Positions 48,542 to 57,975 are shown, counted from the first letter of the stretch. The stretch: 64,000 nucleotides of DNA from Lapidilactobacillus dextrinicus DSM 20335 (GCF_001436095.1 NZ_AYYK01000001.1:186001-250000), one strand, 5' to 3'. Notes: generated from the sequence alone by a model not told the origin. Translations and numbers: made by a program.

Positions 48542-49195
48542 ATGCGCAAATATATTTCAGAGTTTCTAGGTACATTCATGCTTGTTTTCATCGGAACAAG
48601 CTCAGTTGTCATTGCTAAGGGCAACGTTTTGACAATTGCTTTAGCATTTGGTTTGGCAATTACTGTCTCTGCCTATGCTTTTGGCGGCATTTCTGGTGGT
48701 CATTTCAATCCTGCAGTAACAACTGCTATGTTGATTAATCGCCGTATTTCTGCAACTGATGCCATTGCTTACATTATCTCACAAGTACTTGGTGCTACAG
48801 TTGCTTCATTGTTCGTTAAGATTTTCGTTGGTGCTTTAAGCTTGCCAACTAATCAACTTGGACAAACTGATTTCCCTAAGATCTCAACTGGCATTGCCTT
48901 CCTTGTTGAAGTCTTAGCAACATTCTTGTTCTTGATGGTTATTATCAATGTGACAAGTAAAGATCATGGTGACGCTGCTCGTGCTGGTGTTGTTATCGGT
49001 TTAACATTATCACTCTTGATTATTTTTGCTTTGAACTTGACTGGTGCTTCATTAAACCCAGCACGTTCATTTGGCCCCGCCATCTTTGCTGGTGGTTCAG
49101 CATTGAAGCATATCTGGCTATATATCCTTGCTCCTGAAGTTGGTGCCATTTTAGCTGCACTTTGCTCAAAGTATTTACTTGGTAGTGAAGATTAA
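48542..49195 (+). CDS. MIP-family aquaporin
   Basis: 217 residues with six hydrophobic helices and both NPA boxes: GGHFNPAVTTA (~57) and GASLNPARSFGPA (~166). The Arg after the second NPA and the short length resemble water-selective AqpZ-type channels more than glycerol facilitators. Own terminator follows. Confidence 0.9.
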   Translation: MRKYISEFLGTFMLVFIGTSSVVIAKGNVLTIALAFGLAITVSAYAFGGISGGHFNPAVTTAMLINRRISATDAIAYIISQVLGATVASLFVKIFVGALSLPTNQLGQTDFPKISTGIAFLVEVLATFLFLMVIINVTSKDHGDAARAGVVIGLTLSLLIIFALNLTGASLNPARSFGPAIFAGGSALKHIWLYILAPEVGAILAALCSKYLLGSED

Positions 49196-49205
49196 TTTAG
49201 CCAAC

Positions 49206-49241
49206 ATAGTGCTGCTGTTTTTACAGCAGCACTATTTTTTT
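49206..49241 (+). terminator. Aquaporin gene terminator
   Basis: ATAGTGCTGCTG and CAGCAGCACTAT perfect 12-bp stem, then seven T. Confidence 0.92.
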
Positions 49242-49475
49242 GCATTTTTTACTAATTTTCAGAAAAAGCACACAAAAAAATGCAGCCCCTCGGTTTTAAT
49301 AACAGCGAGAAACTACATTAGTAAGATCTTAATCGATACTTTTAGCAAAGGAATCCCTTGATAAAAGCGCGAAATCAACCTTGAACATAATATATCACTA
49401 GATTATGCAACTTACAAGAAAAAAATTTTCAGATCGTAATAGAACCTGATCAAGTAAGTGAAATTTTGATTATAC
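49242..49475. other. AT-rich intergenic stretch upstream of tRNA-Arg
   Basis: No gene, tRNA or clear motif recognised apart from a loose TGCATTTTTT / AAAAAATGCA inverted repeat (49240-49285). The minus strand has short open frames without similarity I can name. Confidence 0.5.
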
Positions 49476-49504
49476 TTGCTATTCAGACAATTATTAGGTA
49501 AAAT
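49476..49504 (+). promoter_or_regulatory. tRNA-Arg(CCG) promoter
   Basis: TTGCTA (49476-49481), 17 bp, TAAAAT (49499-49504); 12 nt before the mature tRNA. Confidence 0.7.
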
Positions 49505-49516
49505 GTTTAATGTTAT

Positions 49517-49588
49517 GGGCCCTTAGTGTAATGGATCGCACGCAAGATTCCGGTTCTTGAAATCTCGGTTCGACTCCGAGGGGGCCCA
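49517..49588 (+). tRNA. tRNA-Arg (anticodon CCG)
   Basis: 72 nt. Acceptor GGGCCCT pairs with GGGGCCC; anticodon stem CAAGA/TCTTG around loop TTCCGGT gives CCG; T-arm CTCGG-TTCGACT-CCGAG is perfect. CCA is not encoded. Reads CGG. Confidence 0.95.
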
Positions 49589-49596
49589 TTTCTCAT

Positions 49597-49636
49597 AAAA
49601 GCAGCCATCACGATAGTCGTGATGGCTGCTTTTTTA
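49597..49636. terminator. Terminator for tRNA-Arg and the UDG-like gene
   Basis: AAAAGCAGCCATCACGA and TCGTGATGGCTGCTTTTTT, convergent and bidirectional; overlaps the last bases of the UDG-like gene. Confidence 0.9.
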
Positions 49637-50257
49637 TTTATCTGCAAAATATGCTTTTAACTTAACTAGGTCAGCTTTAGCCAATGGCCGATTTTGTTTG
49701 GCAAAGCGTCGAATAAATGATGGATGAAATAATGGTATGATCGCCCACACTTTTGTTCCGAATTCAAGCTTACCAGTTGTTGGTCGATATTCTAAAATTT
49801 CATGCTTAATAACTTGTCCGTGTACTTCTGAAATTTTATAGTCCGATCCTAACAATCGATGTAATGCCGTATTCCCCAGCACAACCATAACATCACTATC
49901 CAATTGTGCTAACTCTGCATCCAAAAACGGCGCAAAATCTTTAATCTCTTTTTTAGTCGGTGGCCGATCCCGCTTAGAATCATTTTTCTCGCGAAACGGA
50001 CGAGCCCGAACTGTCGCGGTCATATAAATTTCTTCTCGCGTTACGCCAAGATAATCTAACCACTGTTGTAATTCTTGTCCCGACGGACCAACGAATCCGC
50101 GACCTAGTTCAATTTCTTTTTTACCAGGTGCTTCTGCCACTAAAACAAATTTCGGTTTTAATGAACCAGTACCTAATACTAAACCTTCTAGCTGAGGATT
50201 ATCTAAAATTAATTGTTTCATTTTGCCGATTTGATTCGAGTTTAATGCGGTCGCCAT
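49634..50257 (-). CDS. Uracil-DNA glycosylase superfamily protein
   Basis: 207 residues resembling UDG family 4/5: AEAPGKKEIELGRGFVGPSG (~41-60, uracil-binding motif), a VLGNTAL strand (~135) and FHPSFIRR near the C-terminus. There is no cysteine anywhere, so the [4Fe-4S] cluster of family 4 enzymes cannot form. It may be an iron-free branch of the superfamily; glycosylase activity is inferred. Confidence 0.82.
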   Translation of the reverse strand: MATALNSNQIGKMKQLILDNPQLEGLVLGTGSLKPKFVLVAEAPGKKEIELGRGFVGPSGQELQQWLDYLGVTREEIYMTATVRARPFREKNDSKRDRPPTKKEIKDFAPFLDAELAQLDSDVMVVLGNTALHRLLGSDYKISEVHGQVIKHEILEYRPTTGKLEFGTKVWAIIPLFHPSFIRRFAKQNRPLAKADLVKLKAYFADK

Positions 50258-50329
50258 TTTATCCCCTCTTTTATTTTTTATCTTATTTCAAGATTAACTG
50301 ATTATTTGCAATCAGTAAAATATAAAAAG

Positions 50330-50356
50330 CCAACCTTGAAATTTCAAGGTTGGCTG
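50330..50356 (-). terminator. Terminator after map
   Basis: AGCCAACCTTGAAA / TTTCAAGGTTGGCT perfect stem followed by TTTTTATATTTT on the minus strand. Confidence 0.85.
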
Positions 50357-50380
50357 ATATCAGCAAATTAGAAATCGAGC

Positions 50381-51178
50381 TTATAAATATTTAGCATCTG
50401 CAATAGGATCTTGTGAAGTTAAAATCTTCGGACCATCTTTAGTGATAGCTAAAGTATGTTCATATTGGCAAGACCAACCACCATCAGCTGTTACGTAATA
50501 TTCCCAAGAATCATTAGGGTCACTGACTTCTTTAGCCATAATTTGCCAAGTACCCTCGTTAATCATTGGCTCGATCGTAATTGTCATGCCCTCTTTAAGA
50601 CGCAAGCCTTTATGAGGTTCGCCATAATGAGGAACATTAGGTTGTTCATGCATGGTTGGTTGAATACCATGACCAATCAAATCACGTACATCGCCATAAC
50701 CATTCTCATCTTCTGTGTAATGTTGAATGGCGTAACCAATGTCACCTAACCGATTACCAACAACAGCTTGATCAATACCTAAGTACAATGCTTTTTTAGT
50801 AACATCCATTAATTTTTGGATCTTAGGACTAACCTCACCAACAGCATAGCTCCAGCAAGAATCACTTTGATAACCATCAAGGGTTACAGTCATATCTACT
50901 TTAACCAAATCGCCGTTATGCAAGATTAAGTTTTGGCGTGGTGTTGCGTGGGCAACTTCGTCGTTAACCGCAACACAAGTAGCATATTTGTAACCTTCAA
51001 AACCTTTTTCGCCAGGAATACCACCATGACTGGTGATATAATTATCTGCAAATTTTTCAATTTCCATTGATGAAATACCAGGCTTAATAATGTCACGTAA
51101 GCCAACATGAACTGCTGCTAAAAGTGCACCAGATTTGCGCATACCTTCAATTTCACGTGGGGATTTTAATGTAATCAA
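50381..51178 (-). CDS. map: Methionine aminopeptidase, type I
   Basis: Removes N-terminal Met from new proteins. 265 residues; metal ligands are in VKVDMTVTLDGYQSDS (Asp pair), LIGHGIQPTMHEQP (His), TIEPMI (Glu) and QYEHTLAIT (Glu). Start is TTG at 51178 with GGAGG five nt upstream; a longer in-frame reading from 51268 crosses a terminator-like hairpin and is unlikely. Confidence 0.94.
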   Translation of the reverse strand: MITLKSPREIEGMRKSGALLAAVHVGLRDIIKPGISSMEIEKFADNYITSHGGIPGEKGFEGYKYATCVAVNDEVAHATPRQNLILHNGDLVKVDMTVTLDGYQSDSCWSYAVGEVSPKIQKLMDVTKKALYLGIDQAVVGNRLGDIGYAIQHYTEDENGYGDVRDLIGHGIQPTMHEQPNVPHYGEPHKGLRLKEGMTITIEPMINEGTWQIMAKEVSDPNDSWEYYVTADGGWSCQYEHTLAITKDGPKILTSQDPIADAKYL

Positions 51179-51333
51179 TATATTGCCTCCGTTTAATGTT
51201 ATGTTAATTATACCGCAAGATAAAAAATATAAAAGCGCTGCGCCTGTTTGTTCGCACAAACCGCTCAACGCTTTATCTATTTATATCAAGCAACGAAAAA
51301 TGTTAACTGATTGACGAGCAACAATCGACGAGG

Positions 51334-51978
51334 CTATATTTTGCCCATTTCATGTAACTTGTCTTTAATTTGACCCATGACGATTTCGCGATCTTTAGGA
51401 TTTTCAACAAAATCATAACGATCACCATCAATCCGAATTTTTGGCGAATACTGATAATTCTTGTACCAAGGATCATAATAATCCAATAATCTATGATAAT
51501 AATCAACCAATGACGGATCCGTTTGAATTTGTTCATAAGAACGACCACGCTTTGTAATCCGTTTAATCATGGTGTCATAGGAAACATCAATATGAACAAG
51601 CAAGTCAGGATTTTTCTTAGGCATGCCTTTAAGTTCTTCCATCATGTTACCTAATAAATCTTTATAGATTGCAACTTCGGTTTGATTAGCGCGTCCCATA
51701 TCCGCATTCATCTGGAAAAACAACGCATCTTCATAAATTGAACGATCTAAAACATTATTGTCATCTTGTAAAGCTGCTTTAATACTGTGAAAACGAGTAT
51801 TTAAGAAGTAAATTTGTAAAAGAAAAGCATACTTACTTGGATCAGCATAAAAAAGTGGTAAAACTGGATTATCATCCACACTTTCATAAAAAGCTTTTGT
51901 TCCTAATTCCTTGGCAATCATTCCTGTTAATGATGATTTACCTGCGCCAATTGCACCACTGAGTACTAAAACTGTCAT
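51334..51978 (-). CDS. Deoxynucleoside kinase (dGK/dAK type)
   Basis: About 214 residues. P-loop SGAIGAGKSS (~8-17), substrate motif ESVDDNPVLPLFYADP, DRSIYEDALFF (DRS motif, ~79) and the LID arginines in KRITKRGRSYEQ. Salvages deoxyadenosine or deoxyguanosine, important in lactobacilli. GTG at 51981 precedes the ATG; I favour the ATG. Confidence 0.92.
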   Translation of the reverse strand: MTVLVLSGAIGAGKSSLTGMIAKELGTKAFYESVDDNPVLPLFYADPSKYAFLLQIYFLNTRFHSIKAALQDDNNVLDRSIYEDALFFQMNADMGRANQTEVAIYKDLLGNMMEELKGMPKKNPDLLVHIDVSYDTMIKRITKRGRSYEQIQTDPSLVDYYHRLLDYYDPWYKNYQYSPKIRIDGDRYDFVENPKDREIVMGQIKDKLHEMGKI

Positions 51979-52162
51979 CACGTTCTTTCCATTCTTTTTA
52001 AGACTTGACCGTCTATCTTACCATTCATTTTGCCGGGCGATCACTAATTATATCGATGGCATATTTCTAAATAAAACCATTCTCAATCTTACACAAGATA
52101 TAGTATTTTTTCAATCACTTTCCACCATAAATTGTGGTTATTTCATCTGAAATTTGTCCCTG

Positions 52163-52804
52163 CTAATCATCAAATTCCCACTCATTTTTAAATGTTTGAA
52201 CAAATTCCTGCATAAAGCGAATTCGTTGAGCCGCGATTATTTTTGCTTCCTCTGTATTCATCAAATCACCTAGTTTAAAGAGTTTCTCGTAAAAGTGATT
52301 GATAACCGGTGATTGTTGTCGATAGTCCGCCTTGTTTAATTCAGTTCGCGGTGCAATCTTTGGATCATACATCGGTGCGCCAGTGTGAGCTCCATAATAA
52401 AAAGTACGTCCAATTCCAATGGCACCTAAAGCATCCAACCGATCAGCATCTTGAACGATTTGACCATCAAGTGTTAGTTGATAGTGCGTTTTAAGATTTT
52501 TAGAGTAGGACATATGATCAATAATATCTAAAACTGCCGCAATTTGCTTAGCAGTTAGTCCTGACTGTTGATAAGTAGTTAATAACTCTGCGCGCTTAGC
52601 CACCACATCAGCAACTAATTTATCATCTAAGATATCATGAGTTGCTGCAGCAACCAGCACTATTTCTTGATGTGCTTCAGGTTGACGCTTTAACAAATGA
52701 CGTGCTAAATTTACAACCCGCTCAATATGCGCGACGTCGTGTCCAGAATGATCTTGTGCCATTTGTTCAACTACATAGTTATGAATCATTTCAAAGTTTA
52801 TCAT
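52163..52804 (-). CDS. HD-domain phosphohydrolase
   Basis: 213 residues of the YedJ/YpgQ type. HD metal motif: H in GHDVAHIERV (~24), HD pair in AATHDILDDK (~52) and D in DADRLDALGAIGIG (~115). Acts on an unknown nucleotide or phosphoester; the family includes (d)NTP pyrophosphatase-like enzymes. Confidence 0.88.
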   Translation of the reverse strand: MINFEMIHNYVVEQMAQDHSGHDVAHIERVVNLARHLLKRQPEAHQEIVLVAAATHDILDDKLVADVVAKRAELLTTYQQSGLTAKQIAAVLDIIDHMSYSKNLKTHYQLTLDGQIVQDADRLDALGAIGIGRTFYYGAHTGAPMYDPKIAPRTELNKADYRQQSPVINHFYEKLFKLGDLMNTEEAKIIAAQRIRFMQEFVQTFKNEWEFDD

Positions 52805-52933
52805 TGGCTTGCTCCACTTTAAGCATCTTCAATCTATTAAATTATAACATGGCTTTTCTTTAAGATTAACTTTAGCAGATAATCTTAGCCTGTTTTCATG
52901 TTACAATTATTTCTAATTAAGTGAGGAATAACA

Positions 52934-53788
52934 ATGACCATTAAAAAAATTACACAAGGCGCTAATTTCTTAGCAACCTATCCCCAAGTTTTTCGCTGTC
53001 CAATTTGTCATCAAGCAATGACAGCTGAGCAGACAAGTCTTATCTGTCCAGATCATCACCAGTTTGACTTATCTAAAAAAGGAACGCTTTATTTTTTACA
53101 AAAGCAAATTAAAACCGAGTACACTACTGAAATGTTAGCTGCTCGTGGACGGATGATTCAACGTGGTATTTTTAAACCTATGTTAGATCTCATTAGCGAG
53201 TGGTTACCTGCCGATAATCAACTAACAATCGACGTTGGTTGTGGTGAAGGCGGCTTACTAACTCAATTAGCACAACGAGGCTTAAATGGTCCTAAAATTG
53301 GCTTTGATATTTCTAAAGACGGTATCTACCTTGCAAGCCAGCAACAAGTTTCCAATACTTTTTGGTGCGTTGCTGATCTAACTAACTTACCTTTTGCCGA
53401 TCACTCAACATCGACAATTTTAAATATTTTTTCACCTTCTCATTATCGTGAATTTGCGCGAGTACTAACTACCGATGGTACTTTTATCAAGGTCATCCCT
53501 GGTCCCAACTACTTGCATGAACTGCGTCAGGCTTTCTTTAATGGTGCTGATAAAGAGAATTATTCTAATGAGCCCGTGATGAAACATTTAGGCGAAGTGG
53601 CCACCATTTTAAAACAGCAAGAACTTAATTATCAATTCGAGTTGACCAATAATGAAGCATTTACTGACCTATTACAGATGTCACCATTAGAGTGGCAAGC
53701 ACCACTTGAACAAGTTGAAGCTTTAAAAAATAACCCGTTCTCCCATATTTCGATCAATTTACAAATTGTTCAGTGTCAGTTAAAATAA
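52934..53788 (+). CDS. rlmA: 23S rRNA (guanine-N1)-methyltransferase RlmA
   Basis: 284 residues. N-terminal zinc finger C-P-I-C ... C-P-D-H-H (~22-40), then class I SAM-binding motif TIDVGCGEGGLL (~97-108). Gram-positive members (RlmA-II) methylate G748 in helix 35, near macrolide/tylosin sites. A GTGAGGAATAACA site precedes the ATG. Confidence 0.92.
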   Translation: MTIKKITQGANFLATYPQVFRCPICHQAMTAEQTSLICPDHHQFDLSKKGTLYFLQKQIKTEYTTEMLAARGRMIQRGIFKPMLDLISEWLPADNQLTIDVGCGEGGLLTQLAQRGLNGPKIGFDISKDGIYLASQQQVSNTFWCVADLTNLPFADHSTSTILNIFSPSHYREFARVLTTDGTFIKVIPGPNYLHELRQAFFNGADKENYSNEPVMKHLGEVATILKQQELNYQFELTNNEAFTDLLQMSPLEWQAPLEQVEALKNNPFSHISINLQIVQCQLK

Positions 53789-53834
53789 ATTTATTGTTAG
53801 CATCGTGTTCGTTGTTCACGCAGGAGGAATTAGT

Positions 53835-54506
53835 TTGAGAAAACAAGATCGTATATTGATCACCACAATCATTGTTGCAATGATTGCCGTCATCTCACTT
53901 TTAGGATGGCAGATTTATCGCGCTCAAGCTACTACCCACGCGCAAACAGTAGCTCTCACTCAAAAAAAAGCAACCGCTAAAAAAGCCAGTTCCAAAAAAG
54001 CTAGTCAAAAAGCCCTTGCGCTAAAAAAGGCCGCTAAAAAAGCAGCCGCTGCTAAAAAGAAGGCAGCTTTGAATCTTTGGAAACATCCTACTGGTGGCAC
54101 TTATCCCACACTTAAACAAACTGGAACATATAAATTAACTGTCTCACTTAAAAAACAACGCGTCTATCTTGACGACGAGACAACTCATAAACGACTTTAT
54201 ACTATGATTTGCTCAGCTGGTATGGATAACACCACGCCAACCGGAACATTTGCCGTTCAAGAACGTGGCGAATCATTTTATAACAATAGTCTTAGTGAAG
54301 GCGCCAATTATTGGGTTTCTTGGTTAAATCATGGGGTGTACTTATTCCATACCGTTCCCACTGATACAGCTGGCAACTATAAGGTTGCAGAAGCTCAAAA
54401 GCTTGGCAAACCTGCTTCCCACGGTTGTATTCGTCTCTCCGTACCTGATGCCAAATGGTTATATGATAATATTCCTTTTGGTACTAAAGTCGTTGTTAAT
54501 AAATAA
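53835..54506 (+). CDS. L,D-transpeptidase (YkuD domain), membrane-anchored
   Basis: 223 residues. N-terminal transmembrane helix (~8-28), a Lys/Ala-rich linker (~42-75) and the YkuD domain with active-site SHGCIRLSVPDAK (Cys ~197). Crosslinks peptidoglycan or attaches proteins outside the membrane. The start is TTG at 53835 after CAGGAGGAA; no ATG fits. Confidence 0.9.
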   Translation: MRKQDRILITTIIVAMIAVISLLGWQIYRAQATTHAQTVALTQKKATAKKASSKKASQKALALKKAAKKAAAAKKKAALNLWKHPTGGTYPTLKQTGTYKLTVSLKKQRVYLDDETTHKRLYTMICSAGMDNTTPTGTFAVQERGESFYNNSLSEGANYWVSWLNHGVYLFHTVPTDTAGNYKVAEAQKLGKPASHGCIRLSVPDAKWLYDNIPFGTKVVVNK

Positions 54507-54507
54507 T

Positions 54508-54549
54508 AAAAAGACTGAAAGCAAAATAATTCGCTTTCAGTCTTTTTAT
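54508..54549. terminator. Terminator between L,D-transpeptidase and macro-domain genes
   Basis: AAAAAGACTGAAAGC and GCTTTCAGTCTTTTTA hairpin between convergent genes. Confidence 0.88.
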
Positions 54550-54558
54550 TTAAGTTAA

Positions 54559-55092
54559 TTATTGATTCTCATTAAAAACTGCTTCATAAATCTGAGCTGT
54601 TCTCGCATCAAAGTTAACCAAATCAACCTGTTGCACAGAAGTTGATTGAGCTGCTAATGACTTTAACACATCATAAACAATTACAGCTGCACGTTGCACA
54701 GGAAAATGATAAACGCCTGTACTAATGGCGGGAAAAGCAATACTAGTTAGTTGATGGTGGTTAGCCAACGCTAAACAGCTTTGATAACATTGTGCTAGTA
54801 ATTCTGGCTCTCTTGAGTCACCACCGTGCCAAATTGGCCCAGCAGTATGAATAATATATTTTGCAAGTAAGTTAAAACCCGGCGTTAATACCGCTTCACC
54901 AACGGCAATTGGCCCTAAGCTTTTTTGTAACGGTGCTAATTGTAAACTAGCAGCACGATTAATAGCGCCATCGACGCCACCACCGGGAATCATTTGCGGA
55001 TTAGCTGCATTGACAATCGCTTCAGCTTGGCTTTTGGTAATGTCGCCTTGATAAAGACGGACGGTTAACGTCTTAAACTGCTTCACTAACAT
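54559..55092 (-). CDS. Macro-domain protein (ADP-ribose/O-acetyl-ADP-ribose type)
   Basis: About 177 residues. MacroD-type motifs: QGDITKSQAEAIVNAANPQM (~13-32), GGGVDGAINRAA (~34-45) and FPAISTGVYHFP (~125-136). Likely hydrolyses O-acetyl-ADP-ribose or removes ADP-ribose. ATG at 55092 fits GGAGG spacing; an adjacent ATG at 55095 is also possible. Follows the TmrB-like gene by 16 bp. Confidence 0.9.
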   Translation of the reverse strand: MLVKQFKTLTVRLYQGDITKSQAEAIVNAANPQMIPGGGVDGAINRAASLQLAPLQKSLGPIAVGEAVLTPGFNLLAKYIIHTAGPIWHGGDSREPELLAQCYQSCLALANHHQLTSIAFPAISTGVYHFPVQRAAVIVYDVLKSLAAQSTSVQQVDLVNFDARTAQIYEAVFNENQ

Positions 55093-55108
55093 CATACTAC
55101 CTCCATTA

Positions 55109-55699
55109 TTAATGGAATCGTTGACGAACACCGGTACCAAACTGAACTAGGCCTTGTAAAACCGGATTTGTTATCGCTGGCTTAATTCTAATGGAACATT
55201 GCTTAGCGATCGTGTTCGCAATTTCAACAATCGTCATCTCATTTGTGTCCAAGATCTCAGCAAATTGTGGTGTCTCTGTTTGTTCAGCAACTTGCTTTAA
55301 ATGAGACAATGTAAAAACGTTATTCAAATTGCCACGTTGTCTTAAACGCTTAGCAATTACTTCAGGCGTTGCTGCCAAGGTAAAATGACGGACGGTAATG
55401 CCTTCATTTTGTAAACCACCGACAATTTCGTCAAAATATTGTTGCTTAGAAATTGTCATCGGTACAATAATCGTTTGTTGCGTCGAAGTCGCGATTTTTT
55501 TCAAAAGTTGATAATTCCATTGCCGCCACTCTGGATAATCTTCAAAATTTGCCTTTTGCAAGGTTTGCGGTAATTGTTTTGTTAATAACCGCCCGATATC
55601 ATCTGGATGGTACAAGATAGCACCGTTAATTCGTCGTTGTAATTCAGTAGCTACTTGCATTTTACCAACACCAAAAGGTCCATTTAACCAAATAATCAT
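55109..55699 (-). CDS. TmrB-like P-loop ATPase
   Basis: 196 residues resembling tunicamycin-resistance protein TmrB/AAA-type nucleotide kinases. N-terminal P-loop reads NGPFGVGKMQ (~6-15): the Ser/Thr that normally follows Lys and binds Mg is Met. Other landmarks are YHPDDIG, IVPMTIS and RQRGNLN. Probably co-transcribed with the macro-domain gene. True ATPase activity is uncertain. Confidence 0.8.
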   Translation of the reverse strand: MIIWLNGPFGVGKMQVATELQRRINGAILYHPDDIGRLLTKQLPQTLQKANFEDYPEWRQWNYQLLKKIATSTQQTIIVPMTISKQQYFDEIVGGLQNEGITVRHFTLAATPEVIAKRLRQRGNLNNVFTLSHLKQVAEQTETPQFAEILDTNEMTIVEIANTIAKQCSIRIKPAITNPVLQGLVQFGTGVRQRFH

Positions 55700-55812
55700 T
55701 TATCTCTTCACCTATTTTATTTATTAATTACATTCTAGCCAGTTTTTCAGAAAATGTCTGCTTTATTAAGCGATTATTAACAAACTTAGTTATTTTTTGA
55801 CAATTCATCCTT

Positions 55813-55836
55813 AAATATATCGTCAAATATATCGTC
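55813..55836. repeat. 12-bp direct tandem repeat
   Basis: AAATATATCGTC occurs twice in immediate succession, 25 bp upstream of the -10 TATAAT (55863-55868) of the flavodoxin gene. Confidence 0.85.
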
Positions 55837-55941
55837 AATTTTGCCTAAATCTTATTTTTTGGTATAATTTCATAGAAATTATCCACAAACATGATTAAGC
55901 AAGCTATAATGGGTACTATTAGGACACTGGAGGTTACGCAC

Positions 55942-56397
55942 GTGGCAACAGCTAAGATCGTTTATGCAAGTATGACAGGAAATAATGAAGAAATTGCGCA
56001 AATTATGGAAGAACAATTTGAAAATTTAGGCGTTGAAGTTGATACAACTGAAGCTTCTCAAGCCGATGCAAGTGATTTTGAGGATGTTGATATTTGTGTG
56101 GTCGCCACTTATACCGACGGCGAAGGCGAAATTCCTGATGAAGCCCAAGACTTCTACGACGATTTACAAGAAGAAGACTTAACCGGTAAAATTTATGGAA
56201 CTTGTGGTTCAGGGGATCGTTTCTATGGTGATCACTTCTGCGCTACAGTCGACGATTTCGACCATACTTTTGCACAAACCGGTGCTACTAAAGGTGCTGA
56301 GAGCGTTAAGATTGATCTAGCTGCTGAAGCTGAAGATATTGAGAATTTGGATACTTTTGTTAAAGAATTAGTTGCTAAAGCCAACGCTAATGGTTAA
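55942..56397 (+). CDS. Flavodoxin
   Basis: 151-residue short-chain flavodoxin. FMN phosphate loop is SMTGNNEEIA (~10-19); isoalloxazine loops are ATYTDGEGEIPD (~53) and CGSGDRFYGDHFCAT (~86-100). Very acidic, as for electron carriers. Start is GTG at 55942 with GGAGG 8 nt upstream. Confidence 0.93.
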   Translation: MATAKIVYASMTGNNEEIAQIMEEQFENLGVEVDTTEASQADASDFEDVDICVVATYTDGEGEIPDEAQDFYDDLQEEDLTGKIYGTCGSGDRFYGDHFCATVDDFDHTFAQTGATKGAESVKIDLAAEAEDIENLDTFVKELVAKANANG

Positions 56398-56402
56398 TAA
56401 GT

Positions 56403-56897
56403 ATGAATAACCTTCATACTTTTTTTAAAAATCACCGTGATTTTGTTAGTTATACTTTTTTTGGATTTCTAGCATCAGTTATTAACATCGTTTCATTTAT
56501 GGTGATTAAATCAACTTTTCACGCCCACTATATGTTTGCTAACACTTTGGCGTGGTTAATATCAGTGGTCTTTGGTTTTTTCACCAACAAATCATTAGTG
56601 TTTAAATCAGAATACTCCACTGGCTATGCTTTAATAACTGAATTAATTGCTTTTTTCTTTTTCCGTGGTATTAGTTTATTGGCCGATTCAGCCATTATGT
56701 TCATTTGTATTACAGGCTTGAACTTATCTAGCTTTACAGCCAAAGTCATTGATCAAATTTTGGTTGGTATTCTTAACTACGCCACTTCTCGTTATACGTT
56801 TAGTAAGGACCAGCGTGAAGTTGCTAAACGTTTGCGCCAAAGACGAATAGAACACCATCAACAAAAATTAGCACAAAAAAAACAATCACAGGACTAA
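56403..56897 (+). CDS. GtrA-family membrane protein
   Basis: 164 residues, four hydrophobic helices (~12-32, 40-60, 78-98, 105-125) and a basic, Gln-rich tail (RLRQRRIEHHQQKLAQKKQ). GtrA-like proteins are thought to help move lipid-linked sugars. Starts 5 bp after flavodoxin, without a clear ribosome site, so coupling is likely. Confidence 0.85.
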   Translation: MNNLHTFFKNHRDFVSYTFFGFLASVINIVSFMVIKSTFHAHYMFANTLAWLISVVFGFFTNKSLVFKSEYSTGYALITELIAFFFFRGISLLADSAIMFICITGLNLSSFTAKVIDQILVGILNYATSRYTFSKDQREVAKRLRQRRIEHHQQKLAQKKQSQD

Positions 56898-56935
56898 AAT
56901 AACCTCTGAGAAAATTTCTCAGAGGTTATTTTTTA
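56896..56935 (+). terminator. Terminator after the GtrA gene
   Basis: AATAACCTCTGAGA / TCTCAGAGGTTATT stem with T-run. Confidence 0.88.
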
Positions 56936-56944
56936 TTAAAACGG

Positions 56945-56992
56945 TAAAAAAGATACTAACCCATTATTTTTGATACGCTAGTATCTTTTTAT
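56945..56992 (-). terminator. Terminator after guaC
   Basis: AAAAAAGATACTA and TAGTATCTTTTT arms; on the minus strand followed by TTTTTTACC. Confidence 0.75.
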
Positions 56993-56997
56993 TGTAA

Positions 56998-57975
56998 TTA
57001 ATCATGATCACCATTATAAATCGTATGTGGTACTTGAACATAATCTACCGTAGTTAAGGCGGTTAAATCACGGCCACCAGCATAAGAGATTGCCGATTGT
57101 AAATCCTCTTGCATTGCGGTTAACTCATCGCGCAGGTCACCTTTAAGGGGGATCAGCACCTTTTTACCCTCAACATGGTGAGAACTTTGCTTTTGATATT
57201 GGGAAGCTGAGCCAAAGTACGCTTTATACGTCTGACCAGCATGATCAACTTCTTCACCAGGTGACTGTTCAAAACCAGCTAACATTGAGCCCACCATCAC
57301 CATGGTTGCTCCAAAGCGAATAGACTTAGCAATATCACCGTGAGTTCGAATACCACCATCGGCGATAATTGGTTTGGTAGCGACACGACTACACCACTCT
57401 AAGGCTGCTAATTGCCAACCACCGGTCCCAAAACCGGTTTTAAGTTTGGTAATGCACGCACGACCAGGTCCGATACCAACTTTAGTTGCATCTGCGCCAG
57501 CTTGTTCTAAGTCGCGAACGCCATCCGGTGTCCCAACATTACCCGCAATCACAAATGAATTAGGCATGGCCTTTTTGAGGTATTGAATCATTTCAATAAC
57601 ACTATCAGCATGTCCATGAGCAATATCAATTGTAATAAATTCAGGTTGATTTTGTTGTGCAACTAATTGATCGACAAATGTATATTCTTCTGGTTTAACC
57701 CCAACAGAAATTGAAGCATACAAGTTACGTTCGTGCATCATTTCAACAAAAGCCATCCGCGTTTCGGGCTCGAAGCGATGCATCACGTAAAAATAGCCAT
57801 GACTAGCTAACCAAATTGCAATTTCATCGTTAATAACTGTCTGCATGTTAGCTGGAACCACGGGAATCTTAAACCGATATTTTCCTAATTGAACAGAGGT
57901 ATCTGCATCTTCACGAGAAGCTATCTGACACCGTTGGGGAATTAATTGAATATCTTCATAATCAAAAGTTTGCAT
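56998..57975 (-). CDS. guaC: GMP reductase
   Basis: Converts GMP to IMP plus ammonia with NADPH. 325 residues, IMPDH/GMPR barrel. Active Cys is in [15 protein letters not shown] (~175), and the FGSASQYQK and HHVEGKK segments match GuaC rather than IMPDH (no CBS domains). A promoter with TTGAAA and TACTAT at 17-bp spacing is visible. Confidence 0.95.
   Translation of the reverse strand: MQTFDYEDIQLIPQRCQIASREDADTSVQLGKYRFKIPVVPANMQTVINDEIAIWLASHGYFYVMHRFEPETRMAFVEMMHERNLYASISVGVKPEEYTFVDQLVAQQNQPEFITIDIAHGHADSVIEMIQYLKKAMPNSFVIAGNVGTPDGVRDLEQAGADATKVGIGPGRACITKLKTGFGTGGWQLAALEWCSRVATKPIIADGGIRTHGDIAKSIRFGATMVMVGSMLAGFEQSPGEEVDHAGQTYKAYFGSASQYQKQSSHHVEGKKVLIPLKGDLRDELTAMQEDLQSAISYAGGRDLTALTTVDYVQVPHTIYNGDHD

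Noticed and set aside
49242-49475. Integrase remnant or attachment site next to tRNA-Arg(CCG)
   Set aside because: No duplicate of the tRNA 3' end and no recognisable recombinase motif are visible.
51303-51548. 81-residue minus-strand open frame
   Set aside because: Out-of-frame shadow of the deoxynucleoside kinase gene.
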